Shown piece after piece: positions 52,229 through 60,436 of a stretch of 64,000 nucleotides of DNA. The notes under the pieces were generated by a model. That model was not told the origin of the DNA, did no database searches, and was given only the letters and a program-made list of their open reading frames with translations. Position 1 is the stretch's first letter. Each line of letters starts with the position of its first letter. Made by a program: the position numbers and the translations under genes. The stretch comes from Halobacillus_A sp043497005 (lineage in GTDB: Bacteria; Bacillota; Bacilli; Bacillales; Halobacillaceae), in the NCBI RefSeq assembly GCF_043497005.1, contig NZ_JBIEKE010000003.1, positions 1-64,000 on the forward strand, in the 5' to 3' direction.

Positions 52229-53509
52229 ATGAAAAACGATCTAACCGTATTCGAACAACTAGAATCAGAGGTACGCTCTTACTGCCGCAGCTTTCCTACA
52301 ATCTTTACGAAAGCACAAGGCCATAAAATGTGGGACATTGATGGAAAAGAATATCTTGATTTCTTCAGTGGAGCTGGAGCCTTAAATTACGGGCACAACG
52401 ATCCAAACATGAAGAAAAAGCTGATTGAATATATTACGGATGACGGAATCACACACAGTTTAGATATGGCTTCTACTGCAAAAAAAGATTTCTTAACTAA
52501 ATTGAATGATGTCATTTTAAAACCGCGAGACTTGGATTATAAAGTGATGTTTCCTGGACCTACAGGTACGAACACGGTAGAAAGTGCTCTAAAGCTTGCC
52601 CGTAAAGTTACAGGACGCACGGAAGTTATTAGTTTCACGAATGGATTCCACGGCATGACAATTGGAGCCCTTTCGGTTACAGGTAACTCCTTCAAACGTA
52701 AAGGTGCAGGAATTCCATTGCACAATACAGTGACCATGCCTTATGACAATTATATTGATGAAACTTCAGATTCTTTAGATTACCTCGAGCGTTATCTCGA
52801 AGATGGCGGAAGTGGAGTAGAAATTCCTGCCGCAGTTATTCTTGAAACAGTTCAAGGAGAGGGCGGACTAAACACAGCAAGTCCGGAATGGTTGAAGAAG
52901 CTAGACTCGATCTGTAAGCGCTGGAATATTTTCCTCATCATTGATGATGTTCAGGCTGGTGTAGGACGTACAGGTACGTTCTTCAGCTTCGAACCCGCTG
53001 GCATTAAACCGGATGTTGTCTGCCTGTCCAAATCGATTGGCGGTTACGGATTGCCGTTTGCCATCACACTAATTAAGCCTGAACATGATGTTTGGGCACC
53101 AGGTGAACACAACGGTACATTCCGTGGAAACAACATGGCTTTCGTAACAGCAACTGAAGCTCTCAACTATTGGGATGATCCTAACTTTGAGAAAAGCATT
53201 CAAGAAAAAGCTGAAAAAATTACAGACTTCCTTGAAGGTCTAGTGAAAAAGTATCCAGAAATGAACGGGTACCGTAAAGGACGCGGAATCATGCAAGGCA
53301 TCTCATCAAACGTCGAAGGCTTCTCTGAAAAAGTAGCAGCGCTTGCGTTTGAACAAGGATTAATCATGGAAACAGCTGGCGCAGATGATGAAGTATTTAA
53401 GCTGTTCCCGCCAATTAATATTAATGAAGATGCTCTTCAAAAAGGATTTGAAATTATTGAAGAAGCTGTTCGCTCAGTAGCAAAAGAAAAAGATTTAGTT
53501 ACTTCTTAA
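52229..53509 (+). CDS. ectB: Diaminobutyrate--2-oxoglutarate transaminase
   Basis: Converts aspartate-beta-semialdehyde to diaminobutyrate with glutamate as amino donor. 426 residues, class III PLP aminotransferase; PLP lysine in VCLSKSIGGYGLP and cofactor Asp in LIIDDVQAGVGRTG. Follows ectA after 45 bases with AAGGAGGATTTTAGAAA. Confidence 0.96.
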   Translation: MKNDLTVFEQLESEVRSYCRSFPTIFTKAQGHKMWDIDGKEYLDFFSGAGALNYGHNDPNMKKKLIEYITDDGITHSLDMASTAKKDFLTKLNDVILKPRDLDYKVMFPGPTGTNTVESALKLARKVTGRTEVISFTNGFHGMTIGALSVTGNSFKRKGAGIPLHNTVTMPYDNYIDETSDSLDYLERYLEDGGSGVEIPAAVILETVQGEGGLNTASPEWLKKLDSICKRWNIFLIIDDVQAGVGRTGTFFSFEPAGIKPDVVCLSKSIGGYGLPFAITLIKPEHDVWAPGEHNGTFRGNNMAFVTATEALNYWDDPNFEKSIQEKAEKITDFLEGLVKKYPEMNGYRKGRGIMQGISSNVEGFSEKVAALAFEQGLIMETAGADDEVFKLFPPININEDALQKGFEIIEEAVRSVAKEKDLVTS

Positions 53510-53552
53510 ATCAACCTAACAAATTATACAACAGGAATTGGAGGATCATATC

Positions 53553-53942
53553 ATGAAAGTCGTAAAATTAGAAGATGTACTAGGAACTGAAAATGAAGTA
53601 AAAGGTGATAACTGGACTTCTCGTCGTCTATTGCTTAAAAAAGACGGAATGGGTTATTCCGTGCATGATACTACAATTAAAGCAGGTACTGAAACTCACA
53701 TCTGGTATCAAAACCACCTGGAAGCTGTGTACTGCATCGAAGGTGATGGAGAAGTAGAAACCATAAAAGACGGAAAAGTATGGCAGATCAAAGCGAATGA
53801 AATCTACGCATTAGATGAAAACGATGAACACCTTCTTCGTGCGAATACTGATATGCGTATGGTATGTGTGTTTAATCCACCAATTACAGGGACAGAAACC
53901 CACGATGAAAATGGCGTTTATCCAATCGTAGATGATGAATAA
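53553..53942 (+). CDS. ectC: L-ectoine synthase
   Basis: Cyclises N-acetyldiaminobutyrate to ectoine. 129 residues, cupin fold, with ETHIWYQNHLEAVYCIEGDGE and the C-terminal VFNPPITGTETHDENG. Metal ligands Glu, Tyr and His lie in those stretches. ATTGGAGG sets the start at 53553; a TTG five codons upstream overlaps the site. Complete ectABC supports osmoadaptation. No hydroxylase (ectD) is near. Confidence 0.95.
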   Translation: MKVVKLEDVLGTENEVKGDNWTSRRLLLKKDGMGYSVHDTTIKAGTETHIWYQNHLEAVYCIEGDGEVETIKDGKVWQIKANEIYALDENDEHLLRANTDMRMVCVFNPPITGTETHDENGVYPIVDDE

Positions 53943-53948
53943 ATGACG

Positions 53949-53980
53949 GAAACCTCCCTAAATGTTAGGGAGGTTTTTAT
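53949..53980 (+). terminator. Terminator of ectABC
   Basis: ACCTCCCTAA and TTAGGGAGGT form a 10-bp stem followed by TTTT. Confidence 0.9.
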
Positions 53981-53993
53981 ACGCTCAAAAAAC

Positions 53994-54090
53994 ATTTTGA
54001 CGGAGCGATGGAGGTGAATTCTCTATACCAAAAATCATCCGAACGGATTTCTCCAGAATCGTTCGGATGATTCTATGCTTTATTCAGTTT
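53994..54090 (+). repeat. Dyad repeat, copy D
   Basis: TTTTGACGGAGCGATGG (53996-54011) then AATCATCCGAAC (54043-54054) pairing with GTTCGGATGATT (54061-54072... loop and flank included), then GCTTTATTCAGTTTTTGG. In this copy an A-T pair of the stem is C-G, a covariation relative to copies A to C. Confidence 0.85.
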
Positions 54091-54191
54091 TTGGCGCATG
54101 TAAGCATCACTAAGCGTATAGAGATGCTTTTTAAAGAAATTAAAGGATTCTTTAAATTGGTGAAGAATAGAGTTAAAAAGGAGTTGATACG

Positions 54192-54614
54192 ATGTTTCAA
54201 ATTCATGGTGTTTTTGTACCCGTAACTGACTTGGAGCGTTCAAAAAGTTGGTACGAAGAACATTTAGGACTGATTAAAGCAGATGAGTGGGATGAAGGTG
54301 CAGGATATGTTTTTCCTTCCGGCAGCATGACCATAGCTCTAATTAAAGTAGAAAACACAGAGTTTAGCACAGAATTTACGATAGAAGATAGTCACAAAAA
54401 TGTTTACTTTAACTTAAAAGCGGACGATATTGAAGCCGCTCACCGAAAACTTAAAGCCAATCAAGTTGAAGTGACACCTATTGAAGACTTTGAGTTTATG
54501 GCGAAATTTGATAGTAAAGATCCTGATGGAAATACAATAAGCATCGTTAGTGAAAAACCGTCTTCTCCCTTTCACAAAAACCAAATTAAAAAGCTTCAGG
54601 AAGTGAAGTTTTAA
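54192..54614 (+). CDS. VOC (glyoxalase/bleomycin resistance) family protein
   Basis: 140 residues with two βαβββ modules. Metal-binding positions fit His in QIHGVFVPV and Glu late in the protein near DPDGNTISIVSE. These proteins act as isomerases, dioxygenases or binders; the substrate is unknown. GGAGTTGATACG precedes the ATG. Confidence 0.8.
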   Translation: MFQIHGVFVPVTDLERSKSWYEEHLGLIKADEWDEGAGYVFPSGSMTIALIKVENTEFSTEFTIEDSHKNVYFNLKADDIEAAHRKLKANQVEVTPIEDFEFMAKFDSKDPDGNTISIVSEKPSSPFHKNQIKKLQEVKF

Positions 54615-54617
54615 CTC

Positions 54618-54710
54618 TCACTCCTCATCACGATCATGGAATTTCAACAGGACAATCATTAACATGCTGAAATTAATCATCAACGACAACGCTTCAAACG
54701 TATCCATCAT
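54618..54710 (-). CDS. Holin-like small toxin (Hol_Tox family)
   Basis: 30 residues in frame, MMDTFEALSLMINFSMLMIV then LLKFHDRDEE. The pattern of a short acidic N-terminus with FEALSLM, a single membrane helix and a charged tail is that of putative holin-like toxins found in type I toxin-antitoxin loci. TAAGGAGGGATTTCTA gives a strong site; either of two adjacent ATGs could start. It faces the end of the VOC gene 3 bases away. Confidence 0.75.
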   Translation of the reverse strand: MMDTFEALSLMINFSMLMIVLLKFHDRDEE

Positions 54711-54774
54711 TAGAAATCCCTCCTTAGAGCTTAGCATTTCCTGCCCCAAGTTTGTCCTATACACATGCAAAAAG

Positions 54775-54817
54775 AAAAATACGCGTCACCTGCATTAGTG
54801 CAGATGGCGCGCATTTT
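54775..54817 (-). terminator. Terminator of the 42-residue gene
   Basis: An 11- to 12-bp stem (GCGTCACCTGCA with TGCAGATGGCGCGC, one mismatch) and a T-rich tail on the minus strand. Confidence 0.7.
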
Positions 54818-54820
54818 ATT

Positions 54821-54949
54821 TTATCGGCGTTTGCGTGCTTCCTCCGGGCCTTCCATCTTTGCAGCACCAGGGTAATCTAATCTCTGATCTCGATCTGACT
54901 CTACTTTGTTAGACTTCTTCAATTTCTTCTCCTGACGATCTTTTCCCAT
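54821..54949 (-). CDS. Small charged protein of 42 residues
   Basis: MGKDRQEKKLKKSNKVESDR, then a segment ending GPEEARKRR. Strong site GAAGGGAGGAAC upstream of the ATG and a terminator after it. Composition resembles small spore or stress proteins; family not recognised. Confidence 0.6.
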   Translation of the reverse strand: MGKDRQEKKLKKSNKVESDRDQRLDYPGAAKMEGPEEARKRR

Positions 54950-55032
54950 GGAATTGTTCCTCCCTTCCTTCATATCAAACGTAGTATGATGAAAAACCAA
55001 AAGTTTAATTCTTTTTTCTGCGTACCTTCTGC

Positions 55033-55199
55033 GTACCTGGTACTAAAAAAAGCTTAAAAATTAAATTTTTCGATGGTATCTTTTCCTGTTTTCATATTAT
55101 TAATCCGTATTTAAAGGTTTTGCACTTCTAATGTTGGTACCAGGTACGCAATCCAAACAGCAGTGTACCTGGTACCAGCTTTGGTATGATACCAACATT
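55033..55199. repeat. GGTACC-type inverted repeats
   Basis: GTACCTGGTAC at 55033-55043; TGGTACCAGGTAC (55136-55148) paired with GTACCTGGTACCA (55165-55177); AATGTTGGTA (55130-55139) paired with TACCAACATT (55190-55199). The last two pairings overlap, so alternative folds are possible. Same motif as 7939-8005. Confidence 0.8.
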
Positions 55200-55865
55200 C
55201 TATTTATTCAAATCACAATGCACAAATCTTCCTTCAAATGTGCGGAAGGTTTCACCTATTGTAAACTCCACCTTTTTATTAAAAATGGGTCCATTATAGA
55301 CAAAAGTATGAAATTCGCCGTTTTCACCGCACGGATCCACATTACCGGGAAGCGAGCTTAGAAATTCCTTAGTGAATTTCCTTCCTACATATTCTTCAGA
55401 AAGCTTCTCAGTATCCACAGTCGTCACAACTGCCTCGAAACCTTCTTCCACAAACTGGTTCGCTACAGCCGCCGTATCTTTTTTCCATATTGGGTAAATC
55501 CCACACATCCCTGACCGCTGTAAAAGCCCATCGCGATACTCTTTAATATCTTCAAGATATAAGTCTGCATAAGCAATGGCATGTATCCCATTCCTTTTCA
55601 AATCCATAAACTGCTGTGCCATTTCGAGTTCATACTTCTCATTACTGCTCATAGCAGGAAGCTGCACTTCATATAACTGGAACCCCAGTGCCTCTGCTTG
55701 TGTATGAATAAGCTCCCTTGTTACTTCATGAATCGGCAGACGTTCGTTTTCCAACGAAGTGGAAGACAACAGCCCTTTTACTTTATATTCTTTATGGTGA
55801 ATCAGTTGCTCCAGTGCAAAGGCACTGTCTTTCCCGCCGCTCCATGAAACGATTAATTCTTTCAA
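55200..55865 (-). CDS. Diphthine-ammonia ligase-like PP-loop ATPase
   Basis: About 221 residues. PP-loop IVSWSGGKDSAFALEQL near the start and GENGEFHTFVYNGPIF near the end match the Dph6-type family, which adenylates a substrate. Bacteria lack diphthamide, so the substrate is another molecule. TTG start at 55865: GGAGGG lies 6 bases upstream. Confidence 0.78.
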   Translation of the reverse strand: MKELIVSWSGGKDSAFALEQLIHHKEYKVKGLLSSTSLENERLPIHEVTRELIHTQAEALGFQLYEVQLPAMSSNEKYELEMAQQFMDLKRNGIHAIAYADLYLEDIKEYRDGLLQRSGMCGIYPIWKKDTAAVANQFVEEGFEAVVTTVDTEKLSEEYVGRKFTKEFLSSLPGNVDPCGENGEFHTFVYNGPIFNKKVEFTIGETFRTFEGRFVHCDLNK

Positions 55866-56146
55866 CTCTCTCCCTCCTTCAGCTTTTATCATAACCCTAA
55901 CAATCCTGCTGAACCTCCGACGTTATTAAAATCCGTTTCGTTTTTTTCTTCATACCTTCTTCCGATCACAACAAATATTAGTTGTTTAAAACTATTTCCC
56001 CATACATTGGCTTTTCAAAAAAATAAATATTTTTTTATACAGGTTCTATACCGAAAACAGGTCTCATATATTAATGTTGATCAACCAAACCCGTTAGTTT
56101 AACGTCAGGATAAGTCAATGTATTTCAGATATAGGACTTCGTCTAC

Positions 56147-56175
56147 TTGATATCATGTAGAAATTAGCATATAAT
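56147..56175 (+). promoter_or_regulatory. Promoter of the candidate antitoxin RNA
   Basis: TTGATA (56147-56152), 17 bases, TATAAT (56170-56175). Transcription would begin near 56182 and run antisense through the toxin terminator and the toxin gene. Confidence 0.75.
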
Positions 56176-56185
56176 TGTTATGAAA

Positions 56186-56216
56186 ATAAAAAAACCAAGG
56201 TGCCCCAACACCTTGG
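56186..56216 (-). terminator. Terminator of the holin-like toxin mRNA
   Basis: CCAAGGTG and CACCTTGG pair around six bases; on the minus strand a long T run follows. Confidence 0.9.
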
Positions 56217-56243
56217 AAAAGTTCAGAATGAGTGAAATCTTCT

Positions 56244-56321
56244 TTATTGTTTATTGTGTACTAGTACCGCTATCAGCATCCCAAAGCTTAGCATTACGCT
56301 TATTGCTTCAAACGGAGTCAC
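56244..56321 (-). CDS. Holin-like small toxin, type I TA candidate
   Basis: 25 residues, MTPFEAISVMLSFGMLIAVL then VHNKQ, GTG start after GGGGGTGG. Single membrane helix and FEAISVMLSFGML motif match the putative holin-like toxin family. An 11-base inverted repeat (TCAGAATGAGT at 56223, ACTCATTCTGA at 56350) brackets the gene; its ends would pair in the mRNA and can hide the ribosome binding site. Extended -10 TGTTATACT lies upstream (56379-56387). Confidence 0.82.
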   Translation of the reverse strand: MTPFEAISVMLSFGMLIAVLVHNKQ

Positions 56322-56612
56322 AAGCTACCACCCCCTTCATAGAGGTTTAACTCATTCTGATACAGGTCCTGCGATTTGAGTATAACATACGTTCGTTATA
56401 GTATGTGTAATTATTTCCATTTTTCTGAAAATTGATAAAATAGTATCGGTTATTAGGTACTAAATACGTGAAATTCACTGACGGGCAGCCGTCTTTTTTT
56501 GTGCTTTTCTTTAACTTTTCTCCAAATTCCTCCACATTTCTTCTTTTCGCTTTCTACAAGATTGCCTCGTTTCATGAAGAAACTGCACCCTCATGGAAAG
56601 TGCAGTCACTTT

Positions 56613-57602
56613 TTATTTATTCCCTGCTTTCTGAACTTGAGGTTTGATAGGATTAACAGGTACGTCTTCTTTGAGATCGACGGGTTTCTTTGACCATATG
56701 GTAGCTAATATCGGTCCGGATATATTATGCCAGACCGCAGCAATTACATTTGGCAGCGCAGCTAATGGTCCAAAGTGGGCTGTGGAGAGGGCGACACCCA
56801 GTCCGGAATTTTGCATTCCCACCTCAATAGAAATCGCACGCCTTTTACTCTCATCGAGCTTCATAAGCATAGCTGTTACATATCCAAGGAGCAGTCCCAT
56901 TAAATTATGCAGCATAACAGCTGAGAAGATGATCAAACCTGAGGTCGCAATGCTTTCTACGTTCGCCGCTACCACTGCTGACACTATAACAATGATCGCC
57001 ACAACGGATATGAGCGGGATTACGGTACTGCTCTTATTAACCGCTTTAGGAAATACTCTTCTAATCAAAACCCCTAGAGTAATAGGGATAATAATTACTT
57101 GAACAATAGACAGAAACATAGCTATCGGATCAACCGGCAGCCACTGGCCGGCTAAAGTCAGTAAAATAAGCGGGGTAGCAATTGGCGCCAGCAAAGTAGA
57201 GAGCGACGTCATAGCTATGGATAAAGCTAAGTTTCCACGCGCTAAGTAAACCATGACATTTGATGCTGTACCCCCGGGTACGGACCCCAGTAAAACAAGC
57301 CCCGCAGCCAGTTCATTTGGCAGACGCAAAGCCACAGCAATAGCTAAAGCCACTAAAGGCATGATGAGAAACTGAGCTAACACTCCGATGATGACAGGTA
57401 AAGGTTTACTGGCTACTAATTTAAAGTCAACAAGTTTCAGGGTAAGACCCATCCCAAACATGACCACACCAAGAAGAAGCGTAATGTAACTGTTTAAGAA
57501 TAAAAAAGGATCTGGCATAAAATAAGCAATAATTGCAATTCCTATAACCCAGAAAGCAAAATACTTACCTGCCATTTGACTGATCGCTTCTAATATTCTC
57601 AT
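56613..57602 (-). CDS. Bile acid:sodium symporter family transporter (BASS)
   Basis: 329 residues and about ten membrane helices. The blocks GLVLLGSVPGGTASNVMVYLARG and EVGMQNSGLGVALS are BASS hallmarks; the GGTASN loop and the crossover helix coordinate sodium. Bacterial members import organic acids. It overlaps the oxidase gene by ATGA, suggesting it imports the oxidase substrate, for example a 2-hydroxy acid. Confidence 0.86.
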   Translation of the reverse strand: MRILEAISQMAGKYFAFWVIGIAIIAYFMPDPFLFLNSYITLLLGVVMFGMGLTLKLVDFKLVASKPLPVIIGVLAQFLIMPLVALAIAVALRLPNELAAGLVLLGSVPGGTASNVMVYLARGNLALSIAMTSLSTLLAPIATPLILLTLAGQWLPVDPIAMFLSIVQVIIIPITLGVLIRRVFPKAVNKSSTVIPLISVVAIIVIVSAVVAANVESIATSGLIIFSAVMLHNLMGLLLGYVTAMLMKLDESKRRAISIEVGMQNSGLGVALSTAHFGPLAALPNVIAAVWHNISGPILATIWSKKPVDLKEDVPVNPIKPQVQKAGNK

Positions 57603-58990
57603 TCGTTCTCCTCCCTTTGGTGCACAAGCTTATAAGGGTTGAAGCGTCCATTCGGATCAAGAGCCCTCTTGATTTTTTCCATTACATGAAGGGCACTGCC
57701 ATGTTCTTTTTCTTGATATTTCATTTTGCCTATTCCTACTCCATGTTCTCCTGTACAAGTGCCTCCACGTGCTAGTGCGTATTCGACGATCTGTTCATTT
57801 AATTGTTCAGATTTGTTCAATTCCTCGGGATCTTCCATATCCATCATTAGCAGGATGTGATAGTTTCCATCACCTACATGGCCGACAATTCCGCCGTTTA
57901 AAGCTAACTCATTCACTTTTTCTCTAGCATGCTTAATGGCTCCAGCAAGCTCAGATATAGGAACGCAAACGTCTGTGACCATAAGTTTTTTCCCAGGATG
58001 TCCATGCACAAAAGCATGAGCCAGGTTATGTCGTGCTTCCCATAATTGGTTTCTAGCCGCATTGTCATCCTCAAAATAGATTTCTTCACACTGATGATCT
58101 TGAACAATTTCCTGAGTAAACTCTACGTCATGCTTGAGACCAGGCTCATTGCCGTGAAATTCTAAAAATAATGTAGGCTGCTCCTTGTAATGGGTCTCAC
58201 TAAAAAGGTTTGCCTGCTTCATAGATGGTTCATCGACCAGCTCTACTCTTGCAATCGGCACTCCTGCCTGCAGAATTGAAACGACAGCTTCTACCGCATC
58301 ATCTACAGTTGGAAAAGAGGCTCTTGCAGCCGTAACGTGTTCGGGAATTCCATATACACGTAACGTTAATTCCGTAATACACCCCAGCGTCCCTTCAGAT
58401 CCCACGAAAAGGCTGTTTAAGTTGTAACCTGAAGATGATTTCTGTGCCAAGTTTCCCGTATGAATGACTTCTCCATCTGCTAGTACAATTTCTAAATCAC
58501 GTACTTGATCTCTCATCACTCCATACTTAACCGAGGTCGTCCCGCTGGCATTGGTGGCGGCCATCCCCCCTAAAGTTGCGTCTGCTCCGGGATCAACAGA
58601 GAAAAACAGCCCATATTTTTTCAACTCTTTGTTTAATTGAGAACGTGTCACCCCGGGCTGAACTTTCACGAGGAAATCATTCTCTCTCACTTCTAATACT
58701 CGATCCATTTGCGAGAAATCGATCGTGATTCCATGATCGTAAGGGATGATGTGACCTTCTAAGCTCGTCCCTAACCCGTAAGGAACAACAGGTTTATCGT
58801 AAGCGTTTGCAATTTTCACGACCGCTTCCACATCTGCTGTACTTTCTGGAAACACAATGAGGTCTGGAGCGCTCGGATGATGATAAGATTCATCATGACT
58901 ATGCTGTTCAATCAGCGTCTCATTATTTGAGATTTGATGGTCCTTAAGGGACTGTCGCAGTTCTTCGTATAAACTCTCTGTTGTATTCAT
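57599..58990 (-). CDS. FAD-linked oxidase (glycolate/D-lactate dehydrogenase GlcD-like)
   Basis: 463 residues. FAD-binding type 4 domain (GLGTSLEGHIIP; PGADATLGGMAATNASG) followed by FAD-oxidase C-terminal domain (VGHVGDGNYH, GTCTGEHGVGIGKM). Oxidises a 2-hydroxy acid to the 2-oxo acid and passes electrons to a membrane acceptor or Fe-S partner. Substrate is not fixed. Start at 58990 follows AAGGAGAATTACAT. Confidence 0.86.
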   Translation of the reverse strand: MNTTESLYEELRQSLKDHQISNNETLIEQHSHDESYHHPSAPDLIVFPESTADVEAVVKIANAYDKPVVPYGLGTSLEGHIIPYDHGITIDFSQMDRVLEVRENDFLVKVQPGVTRSQLNKELKKYGLFFSVDPGADATLGGMAATNASGTTSVKYGVMRDQVRDLEIVLADGEVIHTGNLAQKSSSGYNLNSLFVGSEGTLGCITELTLRVYGIPEHVTAARASFPTVDDAVEAVVSILQAGVPIARVELVDEPSMKQANLFSETHYKEQPTLFLEFHGNEPGLKHDVEFTQEIVQDHQCEEIYFEDDNAARNQLWEARHNLAHAFVHGHPGKKLMVTDVCVPISELAGAIKHAREKVNELALNGGIVGHVGDGNYHILLMMDMEDPEELNKSEQLNEQIVEYALARGGTCTGEHGVGIGKMKYQEKEHGSALHVMEKIKRALDPNGRFNPYKLVHQREENE

Positions 58991-59233
58991 ATGTAATTCT
59001 CCTTTTATAATCAACTATTGACTAGAATTATACGTAATAATCAGAAAATTACAATACACTATAATCCCCGCCTGCCATTTTTATTAATATACGCTTTAAA
59101 AATAACTACTTGAGAGAAAACATGAAAAAAGTAAAATTCTATTCTTGCTCAATTTATAGGGTTGTTAATCCTTTCAAAATACTTCAAAATAACAATATAA
59201 AAAAGGTTTGGAGAAAGGAGGGGCAGCTTTATT

Positions 59234-60097
59234 ATGGAAGCAATGAATTCATTTGGTTCCTATGGGTATCGTTTTTCTGATTCCAAATTGCAAAAAATTG
59301 CTCAAATTTGGTCTTTAGGCTGGGAGGAACAAACTTCTTCTCTTTATGATTGGGATGGTACAAATCGTAGAGATACTGGAAAGTTTATTTTTCAATATAC
59401 GATATCAGGAAAAGGTGCCATTCATATTAATGGAAAATTACATAATTTAGCACCTGGGCAAGCTTTCATTGTGAATATTCCAGGCAATTATCGGTATTTC
59501 CTTCCAGATGATAGTGATAAATGGGAGTTTATTTACCTCACTTTATATGGAGATGTTGTAGAATATTACTGGAACCTCATTCAGAAGAAAGCAGGAAATA
59601 TATTGTACTTTCAGCCGGATGCTTTTCCTATTACAGAATTCCTGGAACTTTTTAAAATGGCCTCAAATCATAACATTTCCAACGCTCATCAGGCCTCTGG
59701 TTATGCTTACCAATTCACAATGGAACTTTACCACTATTGCTCTGCTTTAGAACACAACATGACGCATTGGCCTGATGAAATGATTGAAGCTGCAATGTTT
59801 GCAAAAAATCATTACGCGGAAGATATCGGTCCAGATGATATGGCTGTCTCTTCCGGTATATCTCGTTATCACTTTACAAGACAGTTTAAAAAGCTTGCCA
59901 ACCAAACTCCTATACAGTATCTAACGGATATTCGTATTAATAAAGCTAAAGAGTTAATGCAAAATACGAAGTACTCAGCGGAGGATATTGCACAGAGCAT
60001 TGGGTATCAGAATTCCAACTATTACAACAAAGTTTTTAAAAAAGTAACAGGAATGACTCCAGGCCAATACAAAAAAAGCATCGTATTAAAAAAATGA
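59234..60097 (+). CDS. AraC family transcriptional regulator
   Basis: 287 residues. N-terminal cupin-type sensor (about 40-120: GKGAIHINGKLHNLAPGQAF) and C-terminal pair of helix-turn-helix motifs (DDMAVSSGISRYHFTRQFKK; AEDIAQSIGYQNSNYYNKVF). It probably controls sugar metabolism. AAAGGAGGGG precedes the start. It reads towards the small gene and the sodium/solute symporter, which may be regulated by it. Confidence 0.87.
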   Translation: MEAMNSFGSYGYRFSDSKLQKIAQIWSLGWEEQTSSLYDWDGTNRRDTGKFIFQYTISGKGAIHINGKLHNLAPGQAFIVNIPGNYRYFLPDDSDKWEFIYLTLYGDVVEYYWNLIQKKAGNILYFQPDAFPITEFLELFKMASNHNISNAHQASGYAYQFTMELYHYCSALEHNMTHWPDEMIEAAMFAKNHYAEDIGPDDMAVSSGISRYHFTRQFKKLANQTPIQYLTDIRINKAKELMQNTKYSAEDIAQSIGYQNSNYYNKVFKKVTGMTPGQYKKSIVLKK

Positions 60098-60123
60098 GAC
60101 CGTTTTGAATAACGGTCTCATTT
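60094..60123. terminator. Bidirectional terminator araC gene/small gene
   Basis: TGAGACCGTT and AACGGTCTCA form a 10-bp perfect stem with a 6-base loop, with T- and A-runs at the sides. Confidence 0.85.
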
Positions 60124-60140
60124 TGAATCTACTTCAATGG

Positions 60141-60371
60141 TTACTGAGCGACATCATAATTAATCGTCATGATTTTTCCCGAATCTACAAAGTTTTCCAG
60201 TACGTCTCTTGAGAGCTGTAAAGCAAATTCGGTACGTTCAATTTTTTCACTTACTGCCAGTTCTTCCTCCTCTACATTTTCTTTAAGCCCTAAAGCTTCC
60301 TCGTGAAGTTTTCCTAACGTCTCGTAAACTTTATGGTAAAAGGTTTCAACTGTTTGATGTAAATCACTCAT
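60141..60371 (-). CDS. Hypothetical helical protein of 76 residues
   Basis: Soluble, acidic, with a long coiled-coil-like region (HKVYETLGKLHEEALGLKEN). GGAGG lies 8 bases before the ATG at 60371. No family recognised. It follows the symporter gene on the other side of its stop codon by about 65 bases and may share its transcript only if read from another promoter. Confidence 0.55.
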   Translation of the reverse strand: MSDLHQTVETFYHKVYETLGKLHEEALGLKENVEEEELAVSEKIERTEFALQLSRDVLENFVDSGKIMTINYDVAQ

Positions 60372-60436
60372 CCGTCCTGCCTCCATCTATATATCATTAA
60401 TGTAAGTATATCAAATGAAGGCAAGAGTTCACTTGA

